DNA of 64,000 nt from Coprinus comatus (Eukaryota > Basidiomycota > Agaricomycetes > Agaricales > Agaricaceae), in NCBI GenBank assembly GCA_034638255.1, contig JAWPGT010000010.1, positions 186,001 through 250,000 of the forward strand, written 5' to 3'. The position numbers and the translations under genes were made by a program. Below the pieces are notes generated by a model. The model saw nothing but the letters and a program-made list of their open reading frames with translations, searched no databases and was not told the DNA's origin. Positions 31,414-42,756 of this stretch are shown one piece after another (positions within the stretch are counted from its first letter, which is position 1; each line of letters opens with the position of its first letter).

Positions 31414-33514
31414 CTATTCGTCATTCAATACATTGGTAGAAAAGTAAGCATTTTTGAGGAATACATCTCCAACCTATGAGAATAAAGTCAATCAACGGAA
31501 AACAAGCGAGATAAACGAGCAATGGACTCACAAGCCACTGTTGAGGACCTCCTATATTACCTGCAGCAATACCAGAAACGCAATCACCATTTTGATTATT
31601 AGGGTCAACTGGAAGGAATGCTATATCGCGAGGGTCGATCGTGAACACCTGTCCTCCGAAGGTGAGAGAAACCACTGCCTGGTTTGTGCATGGCACGAGG
31701 AAGCCTCCTTGACCATCGGGACGAGCACCTGGTATAGCATCATGTATAGCCTGTGCATCATCAACAGGGGCAACGATCAATGTGGTTCCTATATCTCTTA
31801 TTTAGAAAAATATGTTGCCATAGAGGTCATTTGTAGTAGTAACAGACCAGTATCCAGAATGGCGGTACGGCCATTCAACTGAAGATCTTTGCCATCGACC
31901 GAAACAGCACCCATGGCTGCTTCCCAGAAGCCCTGCGCATTAACATTCGGAAGAACGGTAACAGTTGCGGGGTCGAATTTGTTTGGATCAACACCGCTAG
32001 CATTTCTATCTGAGAATGCCGGATAACCATCTCCACAAGAAGCGTGACGTACCCAAATGTGATTTGACCATCGTTTTTGGCATCTAAGAAACGAGAGATT
32101 TTATAGCCAATGATAGCATCGTTGACTATGTTTTGCTGGGCCAACGCTTCAATAGAAGTAAGAGTCTTTTGTTCAGATATTTGCTTTAATCAAATCGTTA
32201 GAAATATCAGTGCAAAGTCTTCTTTAAAGTAACCCACAGATTTTGCGAGACCCATAATACCGTCAAAAGGGGTACCATTATCCGAGAATTCCACGCTCTC
32301 AGTGGTTGCGACGCCAAATTTAAGAGCATTAAGTGCAAGATCATCAATGGCGACGTTATCGTTGATAATACTCCCGGATACCTTTCCAGTACCGTAGGTG
32401 ATGGTAAACGGTGCCTGGGTATCAACGAATGAACTCGATGAAGCAGGACCCAAGAACGTATGGTCTCCCTAGTGAATATATATTTTTGTTAAAAAAATGG
32501 GTCATAAAGCCAAAACCCTCTATTTCTCGACTCACGCAGGTACCGCCAACATCGGCAACACAGTTTTCCGCACCCACCCACAAGTCAGCCGAGCCCGAAT
32601 CCATAAGAATGCGGAAGTCTCGAGGTGGGGTGCCCATTTGTACCGTTGCTATATAACCAACATCGTTGGCCCTGTTTAAGTATTCTTAGACAATGGTAAC
32701 TCTCGGACTACATAAAAAACTATACTCAATATCAAGACCAAGTGTGTTGTCAAAAGTGGGGTTGTTAGCTTTTGTAACATTATCCTCTGACACAGTTGTT
32801 GTTTCGGTGACGCTAGTAATCGACCATAAGTTTTGTATTTGAGAAAGTTGAAGTTTACATACGCAACATTGCCGACGGTGGTGTTTCCCGTTGTAGTGGT
32901 GTTGCCAGCGTTACCTTTACCACCAGTGGTACTACCAGCATCACCTTTATTGCTGCTAGTGTTGCTATTAGCACCGTCCTCGTCGTCATCGTCATCTTTT
33001 TCTTTATCCTCACCCTCATCCTCATCCTCATCGTTGCCTCCGTCTTTGCCTTTACTTTTCCTACCCCCTGCATCTCCTCCCTGTCCGTTTTTTGCACTTG
33101 ACAGCGACTTGCCTCCTCTACTTTTACCTTTAGGAACACCATATCGACTAAATCGTTTCTCCAGAGCAGGTAATCCTTCAATGGTTACAAATCGTTTTAC
33201 AAGATTATGTTCGAGTTCTTCAGAAGAAGGTCCCTGCTGTCCTGTCATGCGTGCAAGTCGACGATGACTTCGATTAAGATGTTGTTGTAAAAGCTAAAGT
33301 CAAAAAATTTCTTAATGATAATTCCTAGAGGAGAAAAAAAGTAACGCACAACTTGAGGATGAACTTTATTGGAAAGCGGGACTCTTTGGAGCGGGAGAGA
33401 AACTGTTCCAGGTGCATTTCTTTTAGAAAGTGGCAAAGCAATGACTGAACCAGGTGCAGACAAAATAATGAAGAAACTGGCCAGCAGGGAAAAAAAGGAC
33501 AGTTGAAGTTGCAT
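31414..33514 (-). CDS. Secreted pepsin-like aspartic protease (A1), copy 2, with acidic Gly/Ser-rich pro-region
   Basis: Paralogue of the neighbouring protease. Exons: 33514-33350, 33293-32863, 32812-32726, 32671-32536, 32468-32238, 32183-32053, 32005-31848, 31788-31532, 31473-31414; 551 aa. Signal peptide MQLQLSFFSLLASFFIIL. First active site LMDSGSADLWVG; second ILDTGTTLIVAP, split by an intron. The disulphide-like pair AENC..GGTC precedes GDHTFLG. The end is VGDVFLKNAYFSTNVLNDE. Between the pro-peptide and mature enzyme lies an extraordinary low-complexity block of about 85 residues: Lys/Gly-rich, then Asp/Glu-rich, then Asn/Thr/Gly repeats (GNTTTTGNTTVGN). Both copies have a 165-nt first exon, supporting tandem duplication. 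Confidence 0.85.
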
Positions 33515-34125
33515 TGTTACGAAGAAATATTTAAGATTGTCCAAGTTTTAAATAAACTGAAAGAAAAGGGAAAGGGAAAATATGATAGACAACTTGGAGC
33601 GCCTGCTCACAAGGGAGAATGAAGGAAGAGTACGATGGAGACCAGCATCAGGCAGACCGCTAGTTATATCAAAACATGGATTATGGAATTCTTTGGTCCT
33701 CCATCAAGCTGTGATCAACTTTTTCTCGTGATTGCTCGACTGCGTGTAGGTGATAGATATATAATTATACCTCACCTGTCATTGGGTTGTCATGGGCGGA
33801 GATGATATTTTACACTTCCATGCAGATGCAAGTTGCTACCGTGACAGTGATAAAAATAGACACACCTGAGGCAGGTGGGTGGAACTTTGAAATTCGAAAG
33901 GCCTAACATTGTGTTTGAGACCTCAGCCCAAGATCAACCATGATTCCAACCATATCCGAAACAGAGATTCAAATGACTTGAAATTAATCCCTATCAATCT
34001 TAAATTGTACGGTATATAATTGCTATAACTGGTTTGTTCACGATACATTTATTCCTAAGCGCTAGGGCTACGAGAATTAAGTTAGACGATGCGTTCTGCA
34101 TTGGAGAGTAGATGGTCTCGTACTT
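33515..34125. other. Intergenic region upstream of protease copy 2
   Basis: About 610 bp of AT-rich sequence between the protease start and the isomerase stop. No gene, repeat or RNA recognised. Confidence 0.4.
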
Positions 34126-35272
34126 TCATAAGCGTGCCTTGGCAGCACTATCTTCTATCATGGGGTTTGTAACCCTCAACTGCTTATTTATGGTTTTGAC
34201 AGTATCACGATAGATATCAGACTTTCACAATGGTTAGAATCTGTTGGGAACGTATGTAGTTGCTTGCTTACTTTGATTAAGCCCCAAACCCCAGCGGATG
34301 CATTGTTACTGATCTTCTCTGCAATTGCCTCTGCTGCGTTCAAAACTGCCTCCGTGTTCCCAGTCACCAGATGATCGACGATACCATCAGCTAGAGCTTC
34401 AGAGGGAACGAAGCGATGGCCTTCCAGTGCAATTTTGCGATGTATGCGGTGATCTCCAAACTTGGCACGAATTATGGCTGCAAAAGACAAAGGCCAAACG
34501 GCACCGAAATGAACCTAATTTGTAGCTAGTGATATATCTGGGCAAGGTGGCAAAAGGGAAGAGCATACCTCATTCATACAAAGCCAGGCATTGCGTTTAC
34601 TTCCATCGGTCATGACACGATAATCGCAGGCCAATGACAACATGAATCCACCAGCAAAGCAATGTCCATTAATGGCTGCAATTGTTGGAACTATTTGCCA
34701 ATACATTATCATGTGTCTTCCTTCTCCAAAGCTTCGATCATAGGGACTTACTAGGGAATAGAAGTAGACGGGCCAAGAGTGGGTTGAAGGTTTCTGATAT
34801 TTACTACTGAGTATCCAGTTTGCTGGCGTTCCTTTGAATGTATACACACCTGAGAAGAAGTTGGGATCGTTGCGAACCGAGTCATAGTCAAGGCCTAGAA
34901 GATATTAATTAGTTCTAACAAAAAGGTTGGTATACGATGGATAGCATACCATTACTAAAGAACTTGTCCTGGTCCCTGCGTCCTACAATGATCAAAGCAC
35001 CTCGAGCACCCTCCTTATCTTTAGTGCCGACTGCTTTCCTCCACCCAGACCTCCAATGACGCTCTACGGCATCCAAAGCGGGGCGTAGTCCGTGATCCAC
35101 AAGGGAGGTGGTGAGTCGACTGTCTTGTCCATTGTGCAACTCAATCACCCAAAGATGAGGCTTAGCTACGATATGATCACTAGCCTACTCGTAGAACATC
35201 ATGAAGAAACATACGATTAGTAAGTGTCACCAAAGGGCTTTCAGCAGGTAAGCGCAGAGGGTACGAGGTCAT
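34126..35272 (-). CDS. Peroxisomal enoyl-CoA hydratase/isomerase family protein (probable delta3,delta2-enoyl-CoA isomerase)
   Basis: Crotonase-fold enzyme of fatty-acid beta-oxidation. Seven exons (35272-35215, 35165-34950, 34894-34850, 34793-34752, 34690-34569, 34514-34272, 34221-34126) give 273 aa. The oxyanion-hole region reads IPTIAAINGHCFAGGFMLSLA followed by CDYRVM. Upstream ALIIVGRRDQDKFFSNGLD is the first substrate loop. The C-terminus ends AKARL, a good type 1 peroxisomal targeting signal (ARL). Length and peroxisomal tail fit Eci1-type isomerases better than hydratases, but the exact reaction is inferred. Start MTSYPLRLPA is the only ATG that joins in phase. Confidence 0.85.
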
Positions 35273-35516
35273 TCTTGTTACTTAGCGGAGTTACTGTAGG
35301 TGATCAATGCTTTATAGACAGCCGGTGCATGTGATAAGCTCAGTTCATCCAGAGTTTGCTGTGCACACCGGTTATTCGCAGACGTTCGTCAGATGTGACG
35401 AGGAGGTTTATTACATCGTTAGAATGTAGATGGGCAACAGAATCTACTCTTCCGAATCTCCCGATCCAACACCCGTTGGGCCAAATAAACACAAATAACC
35501 CTCTCCTCCCTCCATA

Positions 35517-35867
35517 ATGCCAGTCGACGAATCGAGAACTGCTCAAATCAAAGGTGTGCAGAATTGTAGTACTATCTCACAGAGTCTTACAGACGGAGTG
35601 TCCCTATAGCTAAGCTCGCTGAACGTGATGAACACATCCGTGAATCATGGGTGAAAGCCATGGAAGTCCGCCTAGTACGCGAGGAGTTGGAAAAATGCCA
35701 CAAGGGAGAGGGTGTTAACCACTACGAAAACTGCAAGTGGCTATCGGACAAGTATATCCAAATGTTACAAGATAATAGGGTGTGTAATTGTGTTTCTGGG
35801 GGCGACAGTTCACCCCAAGTGTTAACCTCGTGTACAGGTCAAGGGCTACAAACGCATTGATGTTTGA
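35517..35867 (+). CDS. NADH:ubiquinone oxidoreductase 12-kDa subunit (NDUFB10-like)
   Basis: Small accessory subunit of mitochondrial complex I. Three exons (35517-35553, 35610-35779, 35838-35867) give 78 aa, about the usual size of the fungal subunit. Key sequence: KLAERDEHIRESWVKAMEVR, then LVREELEKCHKGEGVNHYEN and CKWLSDKY, ending VKGYKRIDV. Two cysteines are spaced for a disulphide as in intermembrane-space complex I subunits. Intron 1 uses acceptor CCTATAG at 35609. The earlier CTTACAG gives an immediate stop. No cleavable presequence is visible, usual for this subunit. It is divergent from the isomerase gene. Confidence 0.88.
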
Positions 35868-36796
35868 ACCTTGGAAATACCATCTCTAGACCTTACTTGC
35901 AATACATCATCTTCTGCTTTGATCCCACCATAAATGCCAATAGCGAGAATTCGTAACTTGGGTCTTATAACCACAACGGCACCATCAGTGCACAAATAGT
36001 TGAATGACAGAGGCCACCACGCACGAAGAACCCAGTATCTTTCCGTCCTATTCATGTTGTGTCGTGGTCAATCTGAGAAATACCCAAATTGAAACGCTGT
36101 CCATCCTTCCGCCTTCTCATAATATATAAATTTCAAGATTACAAGCTCCGGGCAAGGACGACGTAAAAATATATCACCTTATTATTGAAGTGGTATTAAT
36201 ATTCATAGGTCGACCTTGTGGGGTAATGTCAAACTCCATATTTCACAGAAAGGCATTGTTTTTGGGGTGTGGGTAAGCAATGAGACTACCATTCCCTGTT
36301 GGCAAGTCATTGTTTCATTCTACTGGTCCAGCACAAAACGCTAAATCATCCTACAGATTCTAACGGTTTGATAGAATTTCTATGTTGTGCTAATCTCTAA
36401 ACTTGCCTTATCAAGTAACTTTTGGAACGACCCCCCGTTTCCGTGAAGAAGGATTTTTGGAAAACCTACCATTAATGGCAATAAATAAATGGAATTTAAA
36501 ATTACTTCTTGCCGCCAAAGATTTACCAAATCCTCAGCAGTCCAACAGACAATAAACATTCTTCCTGAGGTAATTTTCGAACATCTAGACCTTGGACAGT
36601 CCAAAAATCCTACTTAACATGGTATTTTGTGAAAAACCTACCATGTTAAGTAATTTATAAAAGTAAGTCAAAACCAATCCATCTGTTTGAGCGAGTTGTA
36701 TAAGAGAAATCACCCATCATAACCAAATCCCTCACCTTCTCACAGATTTCTCGGTACTTGCAAGCTTCATCACCTGTCCTCATATCCAGAATTGCC
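35868..36796. other. 0.9-kb gap with a perfect inverted repeat
   Basis: No gene recognised. It holds the inverted repeat listed at 36611-36652. A short motif AAAACCTACCAT occurs both at about 36461 and inside the repeat. Confidence 0.35.
36611..36652. repeat. 14-bp perfect inverted repeat (hairpin)
   Basis: TACTTAACATGGTA (36611-36624) and its exact reverse complement TACCATGTTAAGTA (36639-36652) are separated by 14 nt. It may form a stem-loop or be the core of a small element. Function unknown. Confidence 0.8.
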
Positions 36797-38127
36797 ATGC
36801 CTCGCGGTACACCCAGATCCAAGGCAATTCCTGAACCACTCACAGGAAAGGTACATTTGTATTTTTCTTATTGTTTAAGAAATTGGTTGGTTCTAATTAT
36901 ACTTAGGTACATTGCCCACACGAAGAATGTTTAAAGTCCTACAGTAGCCAAAGTGCATACCGTAACCATTGGGATACTGTACACGGTCCCACGTCTCCGT
37001 GAGTATTAATTGCCAACTTCTTGAACCGATCTCGATTGAATTTCTATTTACTCATAGTGCTGCTCGGGCTTGCCCATATTGCAATAAAGTCCTTCGGCAG
37101 AGATATAATCTCAGGACCCATATAAAAATTCAGTAGGTGCTTCTTTTGCGTGGATTTCTTCTGATGACTTACAAAAAATTCTAGTACGAAAGAAATGCTC
37201 AAGTGCGGGCTTACATTACCGGATTCAACCATTTGCTATTACACTTGCACAGACCCATCATCGTTACAACGTCACATCAAGACCCCAAACAAACATCTAC
37301 TAGAAGACGAGCAAAAATGTTTACCTGAGTTGAAAGAGGCAACCGAACGAACGTTGACGAAGAATATGAAGGTATTATTAGCTGCCAAACTGGAATGGAA
37401 GGTGTCCGAGGAGTCGCACAATACTGTTTCCAAGAAGCAGTGTACGGGAAAAGCACCGAAGAAGAAATCTACCTTAAAACTGGTTAACCCTCAAGTTGAG
37501 ATTGAACAAGATTCTCTGAACGCTCCTTCGAATCTTGCTACCATTTTTTTCAGGGGCGTATCCTCTAAGGATGACGGTTTTTCTGCCGTTCCCTCTGATA
37601 ATGATGAAACAGAGCTTCAACCCGTTGTACAACCCATCCCTTCCAATTCAATACCAGAAGATCATGGCCAATCGACGATGTCGCTAGTCGAATCCAAAAG
37701 ATATGATAACTCGGATAGTAGATCACAAACCGACAACTTCTTTCTCTTGAACCAAGCTTCTATCCCAGTCCAGGGGAACTACTACGATACTTCTAGCTTC
37801 TTTCATCAGTCTAATTGCTATGTTGGATCACAACTCAACATGCAAGCCGATCCTTGTGCTCCAACTGCCATTGGAAACGCTGGTAACTTTGGGCTTTTCT
37901 ATTTTGATCCCTACCTGAGTCACTATAATAATTCCACTCCATTATTCCAACAGCAATATTTCAATCCTAGTTTCGATCCCTTCGTTCAATCTGGCCTCAA
38001 TTACAATCTCTTTGATCTCCCGGACCTAGACCTCCAGTTTTATGGGCTCAACAATGTCGGTAGTCAAACTCAGATGTCTTTCACTGACAACCGGGCATCC
38101 TCTACCTCTGCATATTATATGGTGTGA
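36797..38127 (+). CDS. C2H2 zinc-finger transcription factor (three fingers)
   Basis: Four exons (36797-36850, 36907-36998, 37058-37132, 37185-38127) give 387 aa. Fingers sit in the first 115 residues: VHCPHEECLKSYSSQSAYRN then HWDTVH (C-x4-C-x12-H-x4-H), ACPYCNKVLRQRYNLRTHIKIH (C-x2-C-x12-H-x3-H), and a third using the classic fungal TDPSSLQRHIK. A basic patch KAPKKKS follows. The long C-terminus is rich in Asn/Gln/Tyr/Phe/Ser and looks like an activation domain. Each finger is on its own exon. Targets unknown. The final exon's coding frame is open for over 900 nt. Confidence 0.8.
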
Positions 38128-38520
38128 CTAGGTACTGCTCCACTACCACCATATGAGAAAATGAAATTGTATAGCCTCTAATCAATAACTACCCTCAATC
38201 TTCTGATTGGTGTCATAGGCTCACTTAATACATTATTGTATATATATTAGACTTAATCTTGTTTAATAAATCTATCTATCTATCATTATGAATAGATGGT
38301 CCAAACCGGTTCCAAACTTTGCACATAATGGCGTAGATATTAGTGGACGTTTCGGATGATGAATCAGGAACTGGACGCATTTGGCAAGTGCGCCGAATTA
38401 TCCGAACGCGCTAAATTCAATTTACCCACATACCTCGCCTGCAAACACCTAACCGCTTTCTCCAAATTTCTCTCTAAGCTATAACTCCCTTTCCCCCCTT
38501 CATTGTACGTACTGCGCACC
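38128..38520. promoter_or_regulatory. Upstream region of homoaconitase with TCTA microsatellite
   Basis: About 390 bp holding a short TCTA tandem repeat (38271-38284) and a pyrimidine-rich leader just before the homoaconitase ATG. No gene seen. Confidence 0.4.
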
Positions 38521-40782
38521 ATGCGTTTTGCGACGTCGTGGGCACGTACACACGGAAGTCGTAGGCTATTTGCTACAGCCGTCGGTGATGCAACCCGAAA
38601 TCGAATACCTCAAACCATTATCGAAAAGGTTGTACAGAAATATGCAGTTGGTTTATCGGAAGGAAAGGTGGTCAAAGCTGGTGATTATGTGATGATTAGA
38701 CCTCAACATGTTATGACCCATGATAATACTGGCCCAGTCATTAGCAAGTGCGTACCCTTTCATGACTCGTTGGATGATCGTTTATTGAAACAGTTTTTTT
38801 TGTATTTGTATTTGTCAAGGTTCAAGTCCATTGGTGCTTCTAAAATTCATAACCCGAAACAACCTGTTTTCACTCTTGACCATGATGTTCAAAATAAATC
38901 TCCAAAGAACCTTGCGAAGTACGCCTCCATTGAGGAATTTGCGCGTAATCATAGCGTCGATTTCTATCCTGCCGGTCGAGGTATTGGACACCAAGTACTT
39001 GTTGAAGAAGGATACGCATTCCCATACACACTTACTGTCGCCAGTGACAGTCATAGTAATATGTATGGTGGCGTAGGATGCATTGGAACACCTATTGTTC
39101 GCACAGATGCCGCGGCTCTATGGGCCACAGGCAAGACGTGGTGGCAGGTTCCTCGTATGATCAAGGTCGAGTTGAAAGGAAAACTCGCACCTGGTGTTAC
39201 TGGAAAGGATGTTATCGTTGCTCTTTGTGGTTCCTTCAACAAGGATGAAGTCCTAAACGGTGCTATCGAATTCACTGGAGATGGTGTTGCAGCTTTGGGT
39301 GTTGATGATCGCCTTACTATCGCCAATATGACTACAGAATGGGGTGCTCTCGCTGGTGTTTTCCCAGTTGATGAGACGACATTGCAATGGTATGACAAGG
39401 TCTTGGCAAAACTCGAACTTCGCACTTTCTCCTCCGCAAATTCCGGTATTCCACCACCACCTACCCACCCTCGAATCAACCGTGAAAATCTCGATGCGCT
39501 GAGAGCTGCTCCCATTGTGTCTGATTCAGGCGCAGAGTATGCTTCTCATTTGGTCCTCGATCTTTCTACATTGGTTCCTCATGTATCTGGTCCCAACAGT
39601 GTTAAAGTGTCAACTCCTCTTCCTGTTCTTGAGGACAAGAAAATCGCCATTAACAAAGCCTACCTCGTCAGTTGTACCAACTCTCGTGTTTCCGACATTG
39701 CAGCTGCCGCAGAGGTTATGAAGGGTAACAAGGTTGCCAAAGGCGTCGAGTTCTACATTGCAGCCGCTAGCTCCGTCGTTCAACAAGAAGCTGAACGCCT
39801 TGGATATTGGGATACACTTATTCATTCGGGAGCTAAAGTTCTTCCGGCTGGATGTGGTCCTTGCATCGGTCTTGGAACAGGTCTCCTCGAAGACGGTCAA
39901 GTCGGAATCAGTGCTACCAACAGGAACTACAAAGGACGTATGGGACATCCTAATGCTCAGGCTTACCTTTCCAGTCCTGCTGTAGTTGCTGCTAGTGCTA
40001 TCAATGGGTATATCAGTGGACCTGCTTCACTTGATCGTAGTGCCCTTCCACCTACCCAAGCGCCTACATTCTCTATTTCTCAAACCACTTCGTCAACTAC
40101 TTCAACATCTTCAACATCTACTACTGAGGAACCTCTTCTTCCAGGATTCCCTTCAACATTCTCTGGTCCTCTTCTCTTCGCTCCTCAAGATAACTTGAAC
40201 ACGGATGGTATTTATCCTGGTAAATATACTTATCAGGATGATATTACCCTTGAACGTCAAGCACAAGTTGTCATGGAAAATTACGATCCCGGATTTGCAA
40301 CTGATGTTGCTTCGATTCGTTCGAAGCAAGCCGAATCTGAACAAACCGAAGGAACGAAACAAGGTGTTATTTTAGTTGCTGGTTATAACTTTGGTACTGG
40401 ATCTTCTCGTGAACAAGCAGCTACTGCACTTAAAGCCGCTGGGATACCCCTTGTTATTGCCGGTTCCTTTGGAGATATCTTCAAGCGAAACGCTATTAAT
40501 AATGGTTTGGTTTGTTTGGAGAGTCCAGAATTGGTTAAGGATTTGACAGAGGCTTATGCTAAAGATGGAAAGCGTGGTGCTGGTGGAAAGAATGGAGAAT
40601 TGACGGTGAATAAGGGTATTGATCTTAATATCAGCATGGCTTTAGGAAGGATTGTGGCAACTGGTGCGATCAACAAGACTTATTCGGTTCGCCCCGTTGG
40701 ACCTTCCATTCAGGAACTATGGCTGTGTGGTGGTCTTGAGGGTTATATCCTCAAAGACATCCAATCTGAAGCACAGAAATAG
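38521..40782 (+). CDS. LYS4: Homoaconitase, mitochondrial (lysine biosynthesis)
   Basis: Homoaconitase of the fungal alpha-aminoadipate lysine pathway; a [4Fe-4S] hydro-lyase in the mitochondrial matrix. Exons 38521-38747 and 38820-40782 give 729 aa. An Arg/Ser-rich presequence (MRFATSWARTHGSRRLFATA) precedes AGDYVMIRPQHVMTHDNTGP. Cluster cysteines are in YLVSCTNSRVSDIAAAAEV and PAGCGPCIGLG. The small C-terminal domain has GYNFGTGSSREQA. A Ser/Thr-rich linker (about residues 500-525) joins the domains. The 72-nt intron is a multiple of three and lacks stops, so the frame reads straight through it. I spliced it because the family reads VISK/FKSIGASKIHNP without insertion. Confidence 0.95.
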   Translation: MRFATSWARTHGSRRLFATAVGDATRNRIPQTIIEKVVQKYAVGLSEGKVVKAGDYVMIRPQHVMTHDNTGPVISKCVPFHDSLDDRLLKQFFLYLYLSRFKSIGASKIHNPKQPVFTLDHDVQNKSPKNLAKYASIEEFARNHSVDFYPAGRGIGHQVLVEEGYAFPYTLTVASDSHSNMYGGVGCIGTPIVRTDAAALWATGKTWWQVPRMIKVELKGKLAPGVTGKDVIVALCGSFNKDEVLNGAIEFTGDGVAALGVDDRLTIANMTTEWGALAGVFPVDETTLQWYDKVLAKLELRTFSSANSGIPPPPTHPRINRENLDALRAAPIVSDSGAEYASHLVLDLSTLVPHVSGPNSVKVSTPLPVLEDKKIAINKAYLVSCTNSRVSDIAAAAEVMKGNKVAKGVEFYIAAASSVVQQEAERLGYWDTLIHSGAKVLPAGCGPCIGLGTGLLEDGQVGISATNRNYKGRMGHPNAQAYLSSPAVVAASAINGYISGPASLDRSALPPTQAPTFSISQTTSSTTSTSSTSTTEEPLLPGFPSTFSGPLLFAPQDNLNTDGIYPGKYTYQDDITLERQAQVVMENYDPGFATDVASIRSKQAESEQTEGTKQGVILVAGYNFGTGSSREQAATALKAAGIPLVIAGSFGDIFKRNAINNGLVCLESPELVKDLTEAYAKDGKRGAGGKNGELTVNKGIDLNISMALGRIVATGAINKTYSVRPVGPSIQELWLCGGLEGYILKDIQSEAQK

Positions 40783-40897
40783 ATACAGACTTTAGAATTG
40801 ATGAAAAGTATTCCTTTGCTTTATTTATCTCAGTAATTGGATCGTATGAATAGGACATCTAGTATAGGGTGTGACTAGCATCTACGTGACTGTGATC

Positions 40898-42652
40898 CTA
40901 AAGAGATTCGTGCCAAATACTACGACCGCTCACATTAGAATCAGAATTCATGGTAGAATCCGGTGTGAAACGTTCACGAAGAACGGCCAATTTAGAGCGA
41001 AATTCATCGATCCCGACATAGGCACCGCACATACGACGTTTTCCGTCAAATGCAGAACGACCATGAAGTACGCGATGATTGTCGACCACTTCATAAATCA
41101 GTCAGTTCATAAAAGAATTCTATGCCAGCTTGATCGGAAATGAATAATAAAAAAACTTACCGACTGCGGTCCCAGGTTCGAGTTGTACCCAATATTCCGA
41201 TTCGGGACTGGTTAGACATTTATGCCATGCTCGAATTGCGTCATACCTTTGTGTAACAATCTGTCAGATCCATGAAGAACCAGCTGAATAAGGATTTTTA
41301 CATACCACTTTTCAACTTCATCTGGCTTGAGGTGGTTCATGACACTCCTGTCATCATTGTTCCAGCGAACTTGAACAAGTTCGCTCGTGCATGGATCATG
41401 GTTAAGAGTAGGATAACCAGAGACTGGGCTCGGGCGATATATAGAGGTAGATTCTCCGGCAGCGTGGGCGGGTACAGGAATACGAGATAATACCTCATAT
41501 GCCTCAGGATTCGTCTTCTTCAATAGACTAGCAGCATAGAATCCATCAACAAGAAGTGTTGCTCCCCCGCTGCCATTTGTGTGAGAAAGAAGATGGAACA
41601 ACTGAAGGCCCGAAGGGTCAGTCTGAGGGAAAAAGAGTAAGGCTAAGTAAGGGTTGACTGTGTAGAGAACAAATAGACCAACATAGTATGTATTATCCGT
41701 GTGAGCACCAAGTGCAAGTGTGGTATATGCGGTATCCCCCCTGGCTAGATCGGAAGTAAAGTCCCAGAATCGACCGTCTGTCAGAAGATCAGCACCGATA
41801 TATATATTAAGTCTATTATCGTACACTGAGTTTCGCGGATGAAGCCAATGCGTTCTACTAGCTTTTCGGTTGCTTCCGGAGTGGCAGGAACTCCAGAAAT
41901 GAAGGAGAAGCCATAGCGATCCTGCAGATTGGGGAGTTCATTTCGGATATATCGGATATTATATATATATCACTGACAATATTAGATACCCATTCAAAGA
42001 GACCGGCATCGTCTTTGGCCATCGCTTGTTCATAAGCGACTGTTGGGGGCGATACCTGTATCTTTGCACCCCATTCAATCTTCCTGTACCGTGTGTATGA
42101 GGAACGTATGCCGGTGTGATAGCTGATTTGACGCACTCGGTTGCCTGTGGTTGCTTCGCAGGAGGATCATAGGAATTTCGCTGAAGCCAGGACCAAGGGT
42201 AAAAGGATACGTGAGATTCTGACGAGGGCCCTTCATATAATAATCTTGAGAGCGATGGACACGACACAGAAGGGAGCGAAACGAACATGATACCTCCAAG
42301 CCTTCCGGATTAGATTTGAGACCAATGGGTTGGATGTCCGATGGAATCTATAACAATGATTGACGAGCGTGTAACTACTGAGAAGGCTGGCGTACCTCGA
42401 AGGTGTTCAACAGGCGCTGCTTTGTAATGGGATGGAAGCACTTCGGGCATCGACAGTGATCTCTCAGCCAGACATTGTGACTGCACTAATCGGTTTGGCT
42501 CAACATGCATCTTTGGCTCGGAGAATGACGTACAACGAGGATGTCGACTTGGTGTCCCAGTCGATAGAGACCCTGCAGCCATCACTGGCTGCTGAGAATA
42601 GCCTGTGCCCTGCAAAAGGCCTGCGGACCAGTGACGAAGCGATACGGAGCAT
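40898..42652 (-). CDS. Trimethyllysine dioxygenase (carnitine biosynthesis)
   Basis: Fe(II)/2-oxoglutarate dioxygenase of the TauD/gamma-butyrobetaine group that hydroxylates N-trimethyllysine, the first step to carnitine. Ten exons (42652-42534, 42480-42396, 42347-42287, 42230-42137, 42083-41978, 41921-41825, 41777-41683, 41622-41306, 41246-41161, 41088-40898) give 416 aa. A mitochondrial-type presequence MLRIASSLVRRPFAGHRLF leads to the zinc-binding-like N-domain HNVWLRDHCRCPKCFHP. YPWSWLQRNSYDPP follows. The iron site is GAHTDNTYY (HxD) with the distal His in VVDNHRVLHGRSAF. The intron after 42287 uses a weak donor GTTCGT chosen by phase. It converges on LYS4 (115 bp between stops). Confidence 0.9.
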
Positions 42653-42756
42653 GGAGGAAGACCAAAAGGAGACACTACTATTCAATATCAATCAATACCA
42701 GGGAATGTAGACTATATACACCCTCTTATGCCTCTTCCACTCTCCTTTGCCCCATC
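42653..42756. promoter_or_regulatory. 104-bp divergent spacer, dioxygenase / F-box gene
   Basis: Both start codons are supported, leaving 104 bp for two promoters. Nothing else recognised in it. Confidence 0.5.

Noticed and set aside
32833..33267. Long plus-strand frame rich in Ser/Pro/Leu over the protease pro-region
   Set aside because: It is the exact antisense of the low-complexity Asp/Gly/Lys block of protease copy 2 and arises from its biased codons.
38271..38284. TCTA microsatellite
   Set aside because: Short simple repeat of no evident function; noted only within the intergenic entry.
38503..38520. Upstream TTG start for homoaconitase
   Set aside because: Not an ATG; the presequence begins properly at 38521.
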